Positions 49,954 to 62,491 of a stretch of 64,000 bases of DNA are shown piece after piece. Each line of letters opens with the position of its first letter. Position 1 is the first letter of the stretch. The notes beneath the pieces are model-generated. The model saw only the letters and a program-made list of their open reading frames with translations, did no database searches and was not told where the DNA came from. The translations under genes and the position numbers were made by a program. The stretch is from an uncultured Tateyamaria sp. (GTDB lineage: Bacteria; Pseudomonadota; Alphaproteobacteria; Rhodobacterales; Rhodobacteraceae), in the NCBI RefSeq assembly GCF_947496075.1, contig NZ_CANMBJ010000002.1, forward strand, positions 682,001 to 746,000. The letters run 5' to 3'.

Positions 49954-50718
49954 TTATTGGGTCAAGGTCGCCAGCGTCAACAGAACCGCGATCTCGGCCA
50001 GGATCTGTGTCGCGCCCAGAATGTCACCCGTTTGCCCACCGATCTTGGCGTTTGCAATCAGTCCTACGCAGACGGTGACGGCCCCCGCCACGAGGGCAGC
50101 AAGCAGTCCGGCCCCTCCGGTCAGCAGCATTGCACCCACACTTCCGATAAGGACCGCAGCTACGACGGCACCCGTGTTCGGCGCACCGACACTGTGAGAC
50201 AGACCTGTGCCGCGCGCGTGGGGCAGGGCCAGCATCAGCGGGGGCATCATTGCGCGGCTCAGCATCAGGGCTGCGATCAGGCCGGTCCATGTCACCTCAG
50301 CCAGTCCCAGCCAGCGCAGGCCCATCACGAGGATCAGCGCCAGCACGCCATAAGCACCGATGCGGCTGTCCTTCATGATCTCGAGCCGCCGCTCGCGGTC
50401 GTGCCCGCCCCAAAGCCCGTCTGCCGTGTCGGCCAGCCCGTCCTCGTGCATTGCGCCGGTCAGCATGACAAGGGCGCCGAGTGTCAAACCGGCGACGATT
50501 GGTGCGCTCAAGCCCAGTCCATTCAGGACAGCGGCGAACAGTGCAAGGAGGCCGCCCAAGACCAAGCCGACGACCGGGTAGGCCCACACGGCCCGAGCAC
50601 CGTGGGCAAAGGCATGATCGGGCAGTGCGGGTATGGGCAGGCGCGTCAGCAGGACCAGAGCGGCCGGCACGTCCCAAAGGCGTGCCGCAAGGGCAATGTC
50701 GGAATCATTCTGTGCCAT
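49954..50718 (-). CDS. cobS: Adenosylcobinamide-GDP ribazoletransferase
   Basis: The integral membrane enzyme that joins adenosylcobinamide-GDP and alpha-ribazole to give adenosylcobalamin. The 254-residue protein has many hydrophobic helices and the family motif HEDGLADTADGLWGGHDRERRLEIMKDSRIG (about 80-110; shown only in outline: HEDGLADTADG, then DSRIG). The start is the ATG at 50718 with AGGAC upstream. It diverges from cobT over 71 bases; no cobalamin riboswitch fits in this gap. Together they complete the lower-ligand assembly of vitamin B12. Confidence 0.94.
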   Translation of the reverse strand: MAQNDSDIALAARLWDVPAALVLLTRLPIPALPDHAFAHGARAVWAYPVVGLVLGGLLALFAAVLNGLGLSAPIVAGLTLGALVMLTGAMHEDGLADTADGLWGGHDRERRLEIMKDSRIGAYGVLALILVMGLRWLGLAEVTWTGLIAALMLSRAMMPPLMLALPHARGTGLSHSVGAPNTGAVVAAVLIGSVGAMLLTGGAGLLAALVAGAVTVCVGLIANAKIGGQTGDILGATQILAEIAVLLTLATLTQ

Positions 50719-50789
50719 GTCCGGTCCTGACTTGCGGGTGCGTTCCGATTGGGTAAAGAGCGTGGGACGAACAGGCAAGGACAAGACCC

Positions 50790-51797
50790 ATGAGTTTTGA
50801 AAGTTTGGATGCGCTGCGCGTTCTATTGGCTGATATGCCCGGTCCTGACAGCGCCGCCAGTGCAGGTGCGGCAGAGCGCAATGGGCAGTTGACCAAACCG
50901 CCGGGGGCTTTGGGGCGGCTTGAGGATCTGGCGCAGTGGTATGCGGGCTGGCGGGGCGATGCGCGCCCGTCCATTGATGCGCCGCAGGTCATCGTCTTTG
51001 CCGGCAACCATGGCGTTGCTGCGCGCGGTGTGTCCGCCTTTCCGCCGGAAGTGACCGTGCAGATGGTTGCGAATTTTGAACAGGGTGGGGCTGCGATCAA
51101 CCAGTTGGCCAAGGCTTTTGGCGCGCGGATGGACGTCGTGGCTCTGGATCTGGACACACCGACAGCAGATTTCACCCAAGGCCCGGCCATGACGGAGGCC
51201 GAGGTTGTAGACGCGTTGCGGGCCGGCTGGGATGCTGTTGCCGAGGATGCGGACCTGTTGGTGGTCGGAGAGATGGGGATTGGCAATACAACCTCGGCCG
51301 CGGCTATCGCGGCCAAGCTGTTTGGTGGCGAGGCTGGTGATTGGACAGGGCGTGGCACCGGCGTCGAGGGCGACGCACTGGCGCTCAAAATGCAGGTTGT
51401 TGCGGACGGGGTGGCCTTGCATGCTGCCGCGACAGACGGGCTCGACGTACTGATGCGTCTGGGCGGGCGTGAGCTGGCCGGGATGGTCGGGGCCATTGCC
51501 CGCGCCCGAGCTTTGCGCATTCCAGTGATCATGGACGGCTTCATTTGTACCGCTGCGGCTGCGTGCCTTGCCAAGACGCAAGAGGATGCGCTGGATCACG
51601 TGGTGGCGGGACATGAAAGCGCCGAAGCGGCGCATGGCCGGATGCTGGATGCTCTGGGTAAGGCGCCGCTATTGTCCCTTGGTCTGCGTCTTGGTGAAGG
51701 GTCCGGTGCGGCCTTGGCCATGGGGGTGCTCAAGGGAGCGATCGCCTGCCATTCCGGTATGGCGACCTTTGCCGAGGCGGGTGTGTCTGACGGCTGA
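50790..51797 (+). CDS. cobT: Nicotinate-nucleotide--dimethylbenzimidazole phosphoribosyltransferase
   Basis: Makes alpha-ribazole phosphate, the activated lower ligand of cobalamin. The 335-residue protein has [14 protein letters not shown] (about 71-84), the [12 protein letters not shown] loop (about 161-172) and the C-terminal GEGSGAALA segment with the catalytic Glu (about residue 305). Length is normal. It diverges from cobS, whose product uses the dephosphorylated ligand. Confidence 0.95.
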   Translation: MSFESLDALRVLLADMPGPDSAASAGAAERNGQLTKPPGALGRLEDLAQWYAGWRGDARPSIDAPQVIVFAGNHGVAARGVSAFPPEVTVQMVANFEQGGAAINQLAKAFGARMDVVALDLDTPTADFTQGPAMTEAEVVDALRAGWDAVAEDADLLVVGEMGIGNTTSAAAIAAKLFGGEAGDWTGRGTGVEGDALALKMQVVADGVALHAAATDGLDVLMRLGGRELAGMVGAIARARALRIPVIMDGFICTAAAACLAKTQEDALDHVVAGHESAEAAHGRMLDALGKAPLLSLGLRLGEGSGAALAMGVLKGAIACHSGMATFAEAGVSDG

Positions 51798-51856
51798 CGG
51801 GTGCTCTCTTTGTTGTGCAAATTCGCCCACCCGCCAACCCTGGCTAACGCGGTGTG

Positions 51857-53737
51857 TCAGGCGCGTTTGGGTTGTTCCTGCCGTGCGGACAATGCCGCTT
51901 CGAGCGACTTTTCGAGCGATTTGGCACGTTCGACATAAGCATCGTTTTTGGATGCAGGTATGTTGGGGTCCCACACTTCGGCCAATTGGCGCACCGCATC
52001 CCGGTCATGGGCGTAGAACACCCGCTCGGCTTCGGCGGCTTCGTATTCCGTAAGGCCCAGATTTTCGAGCGCGTAGCGTCCGGCGCGCAGCGAGCCGTCG
52101 AACATCTCGCGGACGATGTCGTTCGCGCCTGCCTGATAGAGCCGGTAAACGTGCACCCGGTCATAGGCTCGTGCGATGATGTGAATATCGGGCCGTGTCT
52201 TGCGAGCATAGGCGACGAGCCGGGTGGACGCATCCTTGTCATCCAGCGCGACGACCAGAATGTGTGCGCTGTCGAGGCCGGCGGCGTGCAGGATATCGGG
52301 GCGGCTGGGATCGCCCAGAAACCCTTTGAACCCGAACCGGCGCATCAGGGCGATGGTTTCCATATCGTGGTCCAGAACAACCGTCTTGAACCCGGAGCCT
52401 TGCAGCAGGCGGTTCACGATCTGCCCGAACCGGCCAATGCCCGCAATGATCACGGGGCCGTCTTCGTCAATCTCGTCGGCTTCGATTTCGACCCCGCGCT
52501 TGGCGATGCGGCGTGATTGCAGCTCGTAGAGGATGAAGAGCAGGGGGGTGATCAGCATGGTCAGCGCGATGACGAGCAGAAGTGTTTCAGCCACGCCTTG
52601 CGGGATCACGCCTTGACCGACCGAGAAGGCCACGAGGACAAAGCCAAACTCGCCCGCTTGGGCGAGGCCCAGGGTAAAGAGCCAACGGTCGCGTCCCCGG
52701 ATCTTGAACGAAACGGCCAAAAGGTAGAGCAGGACGCCCTTGATCCCGATCACGAGGATCGCCATCGAAAGGAGCGCGGGCCAATCGCGGAACAGCAGGT
52801 CGAAGTTGATGCCCGCGCCGACCGTGATGAAGAACAGCCCCAGCAACAGCCCCTTGAAGGGTTCAAGGTCGGATTCAAGCTCGTGTCTGAATTCCGAGCT
52901 GGCCAGCACCACACCGGCGAGGAAGGCCCCCAGTGCGGGGGACAGGCCGACAAGCATCATCAGGAAGCTGATCGACACGACGATCAGGAGGGCAAGGGCC
53001 GTGTACATCTCGCGCAGGTGGGCCGCGTGGATGAACCGGAACACGGGCCGGGTGAGGAAGACACCGGCGAGGATCACGGCAATGACGGCACCGATTGTCA
53101 CCAGCGTGACACCCCAGGCGGGCAGGCCTTCAACGAGGCTCATCGTGGCACCATGACCGTGGTCGCCATGGTCTTCGCCAACCGCGCGGGTGATGGAGCC
53201 GTCCCCGGTGATCTGTACCGGCAGGGTCACCACAAGCAGGGGCAGGAAGGCCAGGATCGGGATCACCGCAATGTCTTGTGTGAGTAGGACCGAGAACACG
53301 GATCGCCCGCCGCTGGTCTGCATCAACCCCTTTTCAGACAGGGTTTGCAGGACGATGGCGGTCGAAGACAGTGACAGGGTCAAACCGATGGCAAGCGCAA
53401 TACCCCATGGCTGGTTGTAGGCCATGGCGACGCCCATCAGTGCCAGGGCGGACAGAACGATCTGAAGCCCGCCCAGGCCCAGCAGCTTGTGCCGCATGTC
53501 CCAGAGCGCCCTGGGTTCCAATTCCAGACCGATCAGGAACAGCATCACGACCACGCCGAATTCTGCGAAATGCTGAAGATCTTCGGTTTCGGCCCCGACC
53601 AGTCCCAGAACGGGACCGATGGCGATACCAGCCGCCAGATAGCCCAGAACGGACCCCAGCCCCAAGCGCGACGCCAGCGGCACTGCAATCACCGCGGCGG
53701 CCAGGTAGATCGAAGCTTGGTAGAGAAAACTTTCCAT
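51857..53737 (-). CDS. CPA2-family cation:proton antiporter with TrkA-N domain (KefB/KefC-type)
   Basis: A 626-residue transporter. The N-terminal 380 residues form the Na/H-exchanger-type membrane domain with about 12 helices (for example EFGVVVMLFLIGLELEP near 60). The cytoplasmic TrkA-N domain (about 400-520) starts with the nucleotide motif GIGRFGQIVNRLL. In Kef systems this domain senses glutathione adducts; gshA of this window makes glutathione, but no KefF-type partner is adjacent. A His-rich loop (GEDHGDHGHG) at about 200 is notable. The start is the ATG at 53737. Confidence 0.9.
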   Translation of the reverse strand: MESFLYQASIYLAAAVIAVPLASRLGLGSVLGYLAAGIAIGPVLGLVGAETEDLQHFAEFGVVVMLFLIGLELEPRALWDMRHKLLGLGGLQIVLSALALMGVAMAYNQPWGIALAIGLTLSLSSTAIVLQTLSEKGLMQTSGGRSVFSVLLTQDIAVIPILAFLPLLVVTLPVQITGDGSITRAVGEDHGDHGHGATMSLVEGLPAWGVTLVTIGAVIAVILAGVFLTRPVFRFIHAAHLREMYTALALLIVVSISFLMMLVGLSPALGAFLAGVVLASSEFRHELESDLEPFKGLLLGLFFITVGAGINFDLLFRDWPALLSMAILVIGIKGVLLYLLAVSFKIRGRDRWLFTLGLAQAGEFGFVLVAFSVGQGVIPQGVAETLLLVIALTMLITPLLFILYELQSRRIAKRGVEIEADEIDEDGPVIIAGIGRFGQIVNRLLQGSGFKTVVLDHDMETIALMRRFGFKGFLGDPSRPDILHAAGLDSAHILVVALDDKDASTRLVAYARKTRPDIHIIARAYDRVHVYRLYQAGANDIVREMFDGSLRAGRYALENLGLTEYEAAEAERVFYAHDRDAVRQLAEVWDPNIPASKNDAYVERAKSLEKSLEAALSARQEQPKRA

Positions 53738-53947
53738 GATGGACCCTGTACGTTTCGGTCTGTTCTCAAGATGCCTCGGCGTTCGGGAAATACAAGGCGA
53801 GGGGAACAACTTGGCTTGAATTGGCTTTGGGGTGCCGCGGATGCGCGGCGGTAATAGGCGAAATCGTTCTTATGCGCCCGGGTATGATCTTGGCTCTGGC
53901 CTTGCGCGGACATAGCAGACGGGGGCACCGCCGTGGTCCTTGCGGGG

Positions 53948-54403
53948 TCAGGTTGGCAGTGGTCCGTCGCGTTTGAGCTGATCCATCACGATCTGACTGT
54001 GCACGCGTGCGACGGCGGGATGGGGCAGAAGCACATCGTGGATCAATGTGTTCAGCGCCGTCAGGTCGGAACAGTAGACCCGCAGCAGGTAATCGGCCTC
54101 ACCCGTCATGGTCCACGCGCTTGTCACCTCGGGCTGCGTGTCGATCAGACGTGCGAAGCTGGCGGCATGCTCTGGCCCGTGCACGGACAGTTGCACCTGC
54201 ACAAATCCCTGAACGTTCAAACCGAGCCGTTTTGCATCCAGACGCGCGACGTAGCTTTCGATGTAGCCCTCAGCCTCGAGACGCTGACGTCTGCGCCCCA
54301 CCTGGCTGGCCGACAGGTGCAGCATGGTGCTGAGCTCTTGCGCCGTCAGATGCGCGTTTTTCTGAAGGGCGGCGAGAAGACGGGTGTCGATGGAATCAAG
54401 CAT
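53948..54403 (-). CDS. Lrp/AsnC-family transcriptional regulator
   Basis: A 151-residue regulator with an N-terminal helix-turn-helix (about 3-50, IDTRLLAALQKNAHLTAQEL, then LSASQVGRRRQRLEAEG) and a RAM ligand-binding domain. The start at 54403 gives MLDSIDTRLL. It diverges from hppD over 136 bases. Lrp-type regulators are usually linked to the amino acid pathway they control, so it probably regulates tyrosine breakdown in response to an aromatic compound (inference). Confidence 0.9.
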   Translation of the reverse strand: MLDSIDTRLLAALQKNAHLTAQELSTMLHLSASQVGRRRQRLEAEGYIESYVARLDAKRLGLNVQGFVQVQLSVHGPEHAASFARLIDTQPEVTSAWTMTGEADYLLRVYCSDLTALNTLIHDVLLPHPAVARVHSQIVMDQLKRDGPLPT

Positions 54404-54539
54404 GTGCGGGGTTCCGTCTGGTTTTGCCCACATGATGCGCGAAAGGCGCGTGGATTGAAAGTTCTATGCAGCATTATGCGCGGATACCGCGCGCCCGAGG
54501 CCTCATATTTGCATCAAACCTGAACAAGGAGGCACCTCC

Positions 54540-55634
54540 ATGGGCCCGTTCCCGCACAACGCACCGAAATCGACCATTTCTGCAGACAACCCCGCTGGCA
54601 CGGACGGGTTTGAGTTTGTCGAGTTTGCCCATCCCGAGCCGGAAGAGTTGCGCGCGCTCTTTGCCCGGATGGGGTATGCGAAGGTTGCCAAGCACAAGAC
54701 CAAGAACATTGAGCTGTGGCAGCAGGGCGATATCACTTACGTGCTGAACGCCGAGGCGGATAGTTTCGGGGCACGCTTTGTTGAGGAGCATGGGCCTTGC
54801 GCACCGTCGATGGGCTGGCGTGTTGTGGATGCGCAGCATGCCTTTGAGCGGGCGGTGCAGCTTGGGGCCAAACCGTATGAGGGGGATGGCAAGGTGCTGG
54901 ATGTGCCCGCGATCTACGGCATTGGCGGCAGTCTGATCTATTTCGTGGATCAGTACTATGACACCTCGCCCTACAATGGCGAATATGAATGGCTGGCGCA
55001 GTCCAAGCCGCGCGGTGTCGGGTTCTTCTACCTCGATCATCTGACCCACAATGTGCACAAGGGGAACATGGATAAGTGGTTCCGGTTTTATGGGGACCTG
55101 TTCAACTTCAAGGAAATCCGGTTCTTTGACATCGAGGGCAAGTTTACTGGCCTGTTGTCCCGTGCGCTGACCTCGCCCTGTGGGCGCATCCGTATTCCGA
55201 TCAACGAAGACCGGGGCGAGACCGGGCAGATCGTGGCCTATCTGAAAAAGTACAAGGGCGAAGGTATTCAGCACATCGCGGTGGGGTCAGACGATATCTA
55301 TGACAGCACCGATGCGATTGCCGCACATGGGTTGAAGTTCATGCCGGGGCCGCCAGACACCTATTACGATCTGTCCAAGGATCGGGTTGTTGGCCACGAA
55401 GAACCGATTGAACGGATGAAGAAACACGGCATCCTGATCGATGGCGAAGGTGTCGTCGACGGGGGCGAGACCAGGATCCTGCTGCAGATCTTCTCCAAGA
55501 CGGTCATTGGCCCGATCTTTTTCGAGTTTATCCAGCGCAAGGGCGATGATGGCTTTGGCGAGGGGAACTTCAAGGCGCTGTTCGAGAGCATTGAGCAGGA
55601 GCAGATCAACAGCGGTGAATTGGTGGCCGATTAG
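54540..55634 (+). CDS. hppD: 4-hydroxyphenylpyruvate dioxygenase
   Basis: A non-heme iron enzyme that turns 4-hydroxyphenylpyruvate into homogentisate in tyrosine catabolism. The 364-residue protein has the iron ligands in YLDHLTHNV (His167), GIQHIAVG (His244) and FFEFIQRKGDDGFGEGNF (the first Glu). The two vicinal-oxygen-chelate halves are complete. AAGGAGG lies before the ATG. No homogentisate dioxygenase is in the window. The likely regulator is the divergent Lrp protein. Confidence 0.95.
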   Translation: MGPFPHNAPKSTISADNPAGTDGFEFVEFAHPEPEELRALFARMGYAKVAKHKTKNIELWQQGDITYVLNAEADSFGARFVEEHGPCAPSMGWRVVDAQHAFERAVQLGAKPYEGDGKVLDVPAIYGIGGSLIYFVDQYYDTSPYNGEYEWLAQSKPRGVGFFYLDHLTHNVHKGNMDKWFRFYGDLFNFKEIRFFDIEGKFTGLLSRALTSPCGRIRIPINEDRGETGQIVAYLKKYKGEGIQHIAVGSDDIYDSTDAIAAHGLKFMPGPPDTYYDLSKDRVVGHEEPIERMKKHGILIDGEGVVDGGETRILLQIFSKTVIGPIFFEFIQRKGDDGFGEGNFKALFESIEQEQINSGELVAD

Positions 55635-55650
55635 CGCCACGCGATCGTTT

Positions 55651-55690
55651 TCTGAAAAAACCAAAAGCGCGGAAACCCTATCGGTTTCCG
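55651..55690 (-). terminator. Intrinsic terminator of the large PilM-like gene
   Basis: On the minus strand CGGAAACC-GATAG-GGTTTCCG forms an 8 bp stem with a 5-base loop. It is followed by CGCTTTTGGTTTTTT, a good T-rich tail. It begins directly at the end of the preceding stop codon. Confidence 0.75.
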
Positions 55691-55691
55691 A

Positions 55692-58478
<2,787 letters not shown>

Positions 58479-58640
58479 AGTTTGCCCATAACAACTGTGC
58501 GTTCCGAACGGAACACTGGGGGTGGTTGCACAAAGAATAAAGCAGGTCTTTGCCCATGCAAAGAAAAAGCCGCGTGACCGGCTTGCGCATGTGCGACCCA
58601 CGCGGGAAATGTTGGAACAATATTAACGTTGGAGATTGCT

Positions 58641-59318
58641 ATGAAACTGACTTTGGTAAGTGCCGCGATCTGGATGATGGTGGCAGGCGCGGTTGCCGCG
58701 CAGGATGACGGACCCGTGTTGTCCGTGTCGGGTGAAGGTCGGGTGGCCGTTGCCCCCGACATGGCCATGATTTCATTGGGCGTTGTGCATGTCGACAAAA
58801 CGGCAGGCGATGCGATGGCCAAAGTCAGTGCCGATGCGACGGCCTTGATTGCAGTGCTGTCAGAACAGGGGATCGAGGCGCGCGACATCCAGACGTCGCA
58901 GTTGAACGTTAATCCGGTCTGGAGCGGCTTTGACTCGACCGACCGCCAGATCACCGGCTTTGAAGCGCGCAATGCGGTGACCGTGCGCGTGCGGGATCTG
59001 GATGGTTTGGGCGGTGTACTGGATCAGGTGCTTGCGGTTGGGGCCAATACGTTCAACGGATTGCAATTCCAGTTGCAGGACCCAAGTGCGGCCGAGGCCG
59101 AAGCGCGGGCTGCTGCCGTCCGGGATGCGATGGAGAAGGCGGCGCAATTGAGTGAGGCCGCCGGTGTGACCCTTGGCCCTGTGCTGAGCCTGAGCGAAGG
59201 GGGGCAAACGGCGCGACCCGAGATGTTTGCAGCCGCGCGGTCTGCCGATGTGCCTATTGCAGCGGGCGAATTGGCCGTGACGGCGCGTGTGTCGATGAGC
59301 TTTTCGCTCGAGCCTTGA
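58641..59318 (+). CDS. SIMPL-domain (DUF541) periplasmic protein
   Basis: A 225-residue exported protein. The signal peptide (MKLTLVSAAIWMMVAGAVAA) is followed by the SIMPL/DUF541 fold beginning VLSVSGEGRVAVAPDMAMIS, with the ITGFEARNAVTVRVRDLD segment near 105. Relatives (such as BP26/YggE) affect oxidative stress and form ring-like oligomers; the exact role is unknown. GGAG precedes the ATG at 58641. Confidence 0.9.
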   Translation: MKLTLVSAAIWMMVAGAVAAQDDGPVLSVSGEGRVAVAPDMAMISLGVVHVDKTAGDAMAKVSADATALIAVLSEQGIEARDIQTSQLNVNPVWSGFDSTDRQITGFEARNAVTVRVRDLDGLGGVLDQVLAVGANTFNGLQFQLQDPSAAEAEARAAAVRDAMEKAAQLSEAAGVTLGPVLSLSEGGQTARPEMFAAARSADVPIAAGELAVTARVSMSFSLEP

Positions 59319-59323
59319 TCCAA

Positions 59324-59366
59324 AGGGCGCGCTGCGCGCGACGACATTTTTCAGGGGGCTCTGCCC
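59324..59366. repeat. Intergenic hairpin repeat with GGGGGCTCTGCCCCC core
   Basis: A GCGCGC-rich inverted repeat at about 59324-59338 and GGGGGC-TCT-GCCCCC at 59352-59366 follow the SIMPL gene stop. The order of a GC-only hairpin followed by a GGGGCTCTGCCCC hairpin is the same as at 40045, showing that it is a repeated intergenic element. Confidence 0.6.
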
Positions 59367-59447
59367 CCGGCCTTCAGCCTCCCCCGGGATTTTCCTTAAA
59401 CAGAGAAGGGGCGCAGCGTGAACCGCTGCACCCCTGAGTTTTCCGGA

Positions 59448-60740
59448 TCAGCTAACGGCTTTGGACAGGGCCTGATCCAGGTCCGCGATCAGGTCGTCTG
59501 CATCCTCGATCCCGATAGAGACCCGCACCACTTCGGGCGCGGCCCCTGCGGCGCGTTGCTGTTCGGTCGTAAGCTGGCGGTGCGTGGTCGAGGCCGAGTG
59601 GATGATCAGCGACCTTGCATCGCCAAGGTTCGCCACGTGGCTGAAGATTTCCAGCGCGTTCACCAGTTTCACGCAGGCGTCGTAGCCGCCCTTGACCGCA
59701 AAGGTGAATAGACCACCCGCGCCGCGCGGGCAGATCTTTTTCACCCGGTCAAAATAGGGTGAGGATTTGAGGCCCGCGTAGGTGACGTAATCGACACGGT
59801 CATCTTTTTCGAGCCATTCCGCAATCTTGACCGCATTCTCGACGTGCCGGTCCATGCGCAGTGACAGTGTTTCGGTGCCCATCAGGGTGTAGTGCGCTGC
59901 CTGGGGGTTCATCGTCATGCCCAGATCGCGCAAGCCGATGGCAATGCCGTGGAAGGTGAAGGCCAGCGGACCAAATGTCTCGTGGAACTTCAGGCCGTGA
60001 TAGGCAGGTTCGGGCTGGCTGAGCGACGGGAACTTGTCATTGGCGGACCAGTCGAAGGTGCCGCTGTCCACAACGCACCCACCTGTGACAGTGCCGTTGC
60101 CGGTCAGGTACTTGGTTGTCGAGTGCACGACCAGCGTTGCGCCATGTTCGATGGGGCGGCACAGGTATGGCGTGGCCGATGTGTTGTCGACGACCAGCGG
60201 GATTTCAGCCGCATCGGCAATAGCTGAAATGGCGTCGAGGTCGGTGATGTAGCCGCCGGGGTTGGCGATGGCCTCGCAGAACACGGCGCGGGTCTTGTCA
60301 TTGATGGCGGCCTTGACGGCGTCCAGATCGTCGAAGTCGACAAAGGTGGCTTCCCACCCGAAGCGCTTGATGGTCTGGCCGAACTGCGTGATGGTCCCGC
60401 CATAGAGCCGGGTGGATACGACCACGTTCAGGCCGGGGGCCATCAGCGGGAACAGCGCCATGATCTGTGCCGCGTGACCGGACGAACAGCAGACAGCACC
60501 TGCACCGCCCTCGAGCGTTGCAATCCGTTCCTGCAGAACGGCAACGGTGGGGTTGGTTAGGCGAGAGTAGATGTAGCCAACCTCTTGCAGGTTGAAGAGG
60601 GCGGCGGCGTGTTCTGCGTCGCGAAAGACAAAGGCGGTCGATTGATAGATCGGTGTTTGCCGCGCACCCGTTGCCGGGTCGGGCCGCGCGCCCGCATGAA
60701 TTTGAAGGGTGTCAAAGCCGTATTTGGGGCCGTCGGTCAT
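59448..60740 (-). CDS. metY: O-acetylhomoserine sulfhydrylase/aminocarboxypropyltransferase
   Basis: A PLP enzyme of the Cys/Met metabolism family that makes homocysteine from O-acetylhomoserine and sulfide. The 430-residue length and the insertions fit the MetY type rather than shorter cystathionine enzymes. The PLP lysine is in VVHSTTKYLTGNGT (about residue 205), and CSSGHAAQIMAL with VDNTSATPYLCRP are other family motifs. Together with hom it belongs to methionine synthesis, but the two genes are 39 kb apart. Confidence 0.93.
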   Translation of the reverse strand: MTDGPKYGFDTLQIHAGARPDPATGARQTPIYQSTAFVFRDAEHAAALFNLQEVGYIYSRLTNPTVAVLQERIATLEGGAGAVCCSSGHAAQIMALFPLMAPGLNVVVSTRLYGGTITQFGQTIKRFGWEATFVDFDDLDAVKAAINDKTRAVFCEAIANPGGYITDLDAISAIADAAEIPLVVDNTSATPYLCRPIEHGATLVVHSTTKYLTGNGTVTGGCVVDSGTFDWSANDKFPSLSQPEPAYHGLKFHETFGPLAFTFHGIAIGLRDLGMTMNPQAAHYTLMGTETLSLRMDRHVENAVKIAEWLEKDDRVDYVTYAGLKSSPYFDRVKKICPRGAGGLFTFAVKGGYDACVKLVNALEIFSHVANLGDARSLIIHSASTTHRQLTTEQQRAAGAAPEVVRVSIGIEDADDLIADLDQALSKAVS

Positions 60741-60842
60741 ATTTCTCTCCCACCTCCGGCGGGGACCGCCGGGTCATTTGCATTGCCTGCATGGTTAGGC
60801 AATGCAACGGATGTGGGCAAGGGCAGGCGCGTTCGCGTTCCC

Positions 60843-61280
60843 TTAGGCGGTCTGCATCAGGGGTAGCGACGCGCAGACCTCTGGGAACCCGATGGAGGTG
60901 TAGTCGATCATCTCGATCTTGGGATGCAGGGCCATCCTGTCCTGAAATACCGCATAGCGCACCTGGCTGGTGCATTTCAGGGTGCCCGCCTCATCGAAGT
61001 GATCCCATTCCGTCCAGACCTGGGAATACCCCTTGTTCGGGATACCCGTGGCGACCACCCGCGGCGTGATTTGGGCAATGCGGGATTTGCGGGCCACGTT
61101 TCGATACAGCTCGAGGGCTTCCATCAGCACACCGGATGAGCCAAAAACCAGCAACTCGCCCCGTGTATAAAGTGGCAGCGGGTAGGTGAAGTGATCGGTC
61201 AGCAGGTCCAACCGATCATTGCAGAATGCGTGCGAAAGTGTCGTCAAAAAACGTGTAAGGGATTGCGTCATCTCAGCCAT
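60843..61280 (-). CDS. Small hypothetical protein, NTF2/SnoaL-like
   Basis: A 145-residue soluble protein of unknown function. The opening (LTRFLTTLSHAFCNDRLDLLTDHFTYPLPLY) and the following strands (shown in part: TDHFTYPLPLY, YSQVWTEWDHFD) fit an NTF2-like cone fold, often used for small ligand binding or as a scaffold. I chose the ATG at 61280 (MAEMTQSL); another is at 61271. It lies downstream of an A+T-richer promoter-like stretch at 61290-61325. Confidence 0.65.
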   Translation of the reverse strand: MAEMTQSLTRFLTTLSHAFCNDRLDLLTDHFTYPLPLYTRGELLVFGSSGVLMEALELYRNVARKSRIAQITPRVVATGIPNKGYSQVWTEWDHFDEAGTLKCTSQVRYAVFQDRMALHPKIEMIDYTSIGFPEVCASLPLMQTA

Positions 61281-61405
61281 CCGAATGTGGGGATCAATTT
61301 TTATTGACTGAGCAATTAATATCCCCGCGTACGTATGTAAGGGGGAAAATGGCGCAATTTGTCTCAAAATTGCCGCGCGCAAAGTTTTTGACGCAGCGTA
61401 ACCGG

Positions 61406-62413
61406 TCAGCGCATCCAGAACCCGTTGGATTTGATCCGATTGCGAATGGCCTGTTCGCGCCGTGGCATGTCGTTCTGATCGAACAAGGCACGGACCTTGG
61501 CACCGCGCCCCTGAAAGACCATCCGCTTGATCGGATCGTAGCCTTTGAGGACTTTCTTGATCTTGTTTGGGGCCGTGACTTCCTCGAGGGTGTCGATCAC
61601 GCTTTGGCTTTCGCGCGCGTAAAGAAGGGGAAAGATGCGGTAGTGGCAGGTGACGCTGCCGTCCAGCAGGCCATGCACGGCGCTGTCACGTCCGCCGCCA
61701 AAGCTGTGGATTACGAGAGGCAGGGCCACCTGGTCAAGCCAAGGATCAAGCGGCTGACAGACCAGCGGCGCCGGTGGCGTGTCGCGGATCGCCAGTGCAT
61801 AGTTCAGAAAGCGGGAGCCAAAGGCATGCGGGCAAGCGCCAAAGAAGAAGCCCGCGTTGAAGTACAGGTAGCGCTTCCAATACTCGTCAGGTTCGGTGGT
61901 ATCGAGGCTGGATTCGAAATCCAGACCGAACTGGTCATAGAGGGATTTCCAGATCTCGGCGTAACCGGGGCCATAAAGCTCGATCTGCGGCCACGTGCCT
62001 TCTCGCCTGAGTGACGCAGACGGGTAATCGAAATCGAATGGCACGGTGGTCAGGTCGCCTGTAACGAGCGTGTCGCTGTCGAAGAATACAAACGGCTCGC
62101 CTTCTGGCAAAGCCGTCAGCATCTCGATCTTGTTGCCATAGGGGTAGTGTGCGCCGAAATGCTGGTTCTGAAAGCTGACAATTTCTGCGCCGAGCGCTTG
62201 CAAAGCCTCGCGCACATCGCCCGTCATACGAGGGTCTTTGGGCCATAGTGGCCCCGGCTGAGGTTCGGCTATCAGCACGCGTCCCGTGAAGTCAGGGCTT
62301 TTGGCGCGCAAAGAGGCAACAAACAACAGCGCCTCGTAACCAAGCCGCCCGGATTGGCCTACAAGGGCAATGTTGAACGTGGGCGGTGCCGATGTCTTGG
62401 GTTTGCGTGCCAT
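61406..62413 (-). CDS. Glycosyltransferase-like protein
   Basis: A 335-residue cytoplasmic protein with a DxD motif in FVFFDSDTLVTGDL (about residues 108-121), the metal and nucleotide-sugar site of GT-A glycosyltransferases. The N terminus starts with TFNIALVGQSGRLGYEALLF. The acceptor is unknown and no polysaccharide cluster surrounds it. The start ATG at 62413 is chosen; the frame is open for 21 codons upstream without a ribosome site. Confidence 0.75.
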   Translation of the reverse strand: MARKPKTSAPPTFNIALVGQSGRLGYEALLFVASLRAKSPDFTGRVLIAEPQPGPLWPKDPRMTGDVREALQALGAEIVSFQNQHFGAHYPYGNKIEMLTALPEGEPFVFFDSDTLVTGDLTTVPFDFDYPSASLRREGTWPQIELYGPGYAEIWKSLYDQFGLDFESSLDTTEPDEYWKRYLYFNAGFFFGACPHAFGSRFLNYALAIRDTPPAPLVCQPLDPWLDQVALPLVIHSFGGGRDSAVHGLLDGSVTCHYRIFPLLYARESQSVIDTLEEVTAPNKIKKVLKGYDPIKRMVFQGRGAKVRALFDQNDMPRREQAIRNRIKSNGFWMR

Positions 62414-62491
62414 GTGCCTGTCGATATGCGTTTTCGCTATTTTGTCAGCACTATACGCGGCAGACGGGAACGGCAAAAGCCCCAGATCCGG

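Noticed and set aside
50719-50789. Cobalamin riboswitch between cobS and cobT
   Set aside because: The gap is only 71 bases, too short for the structure, and no B12-box-like sequence is visible.
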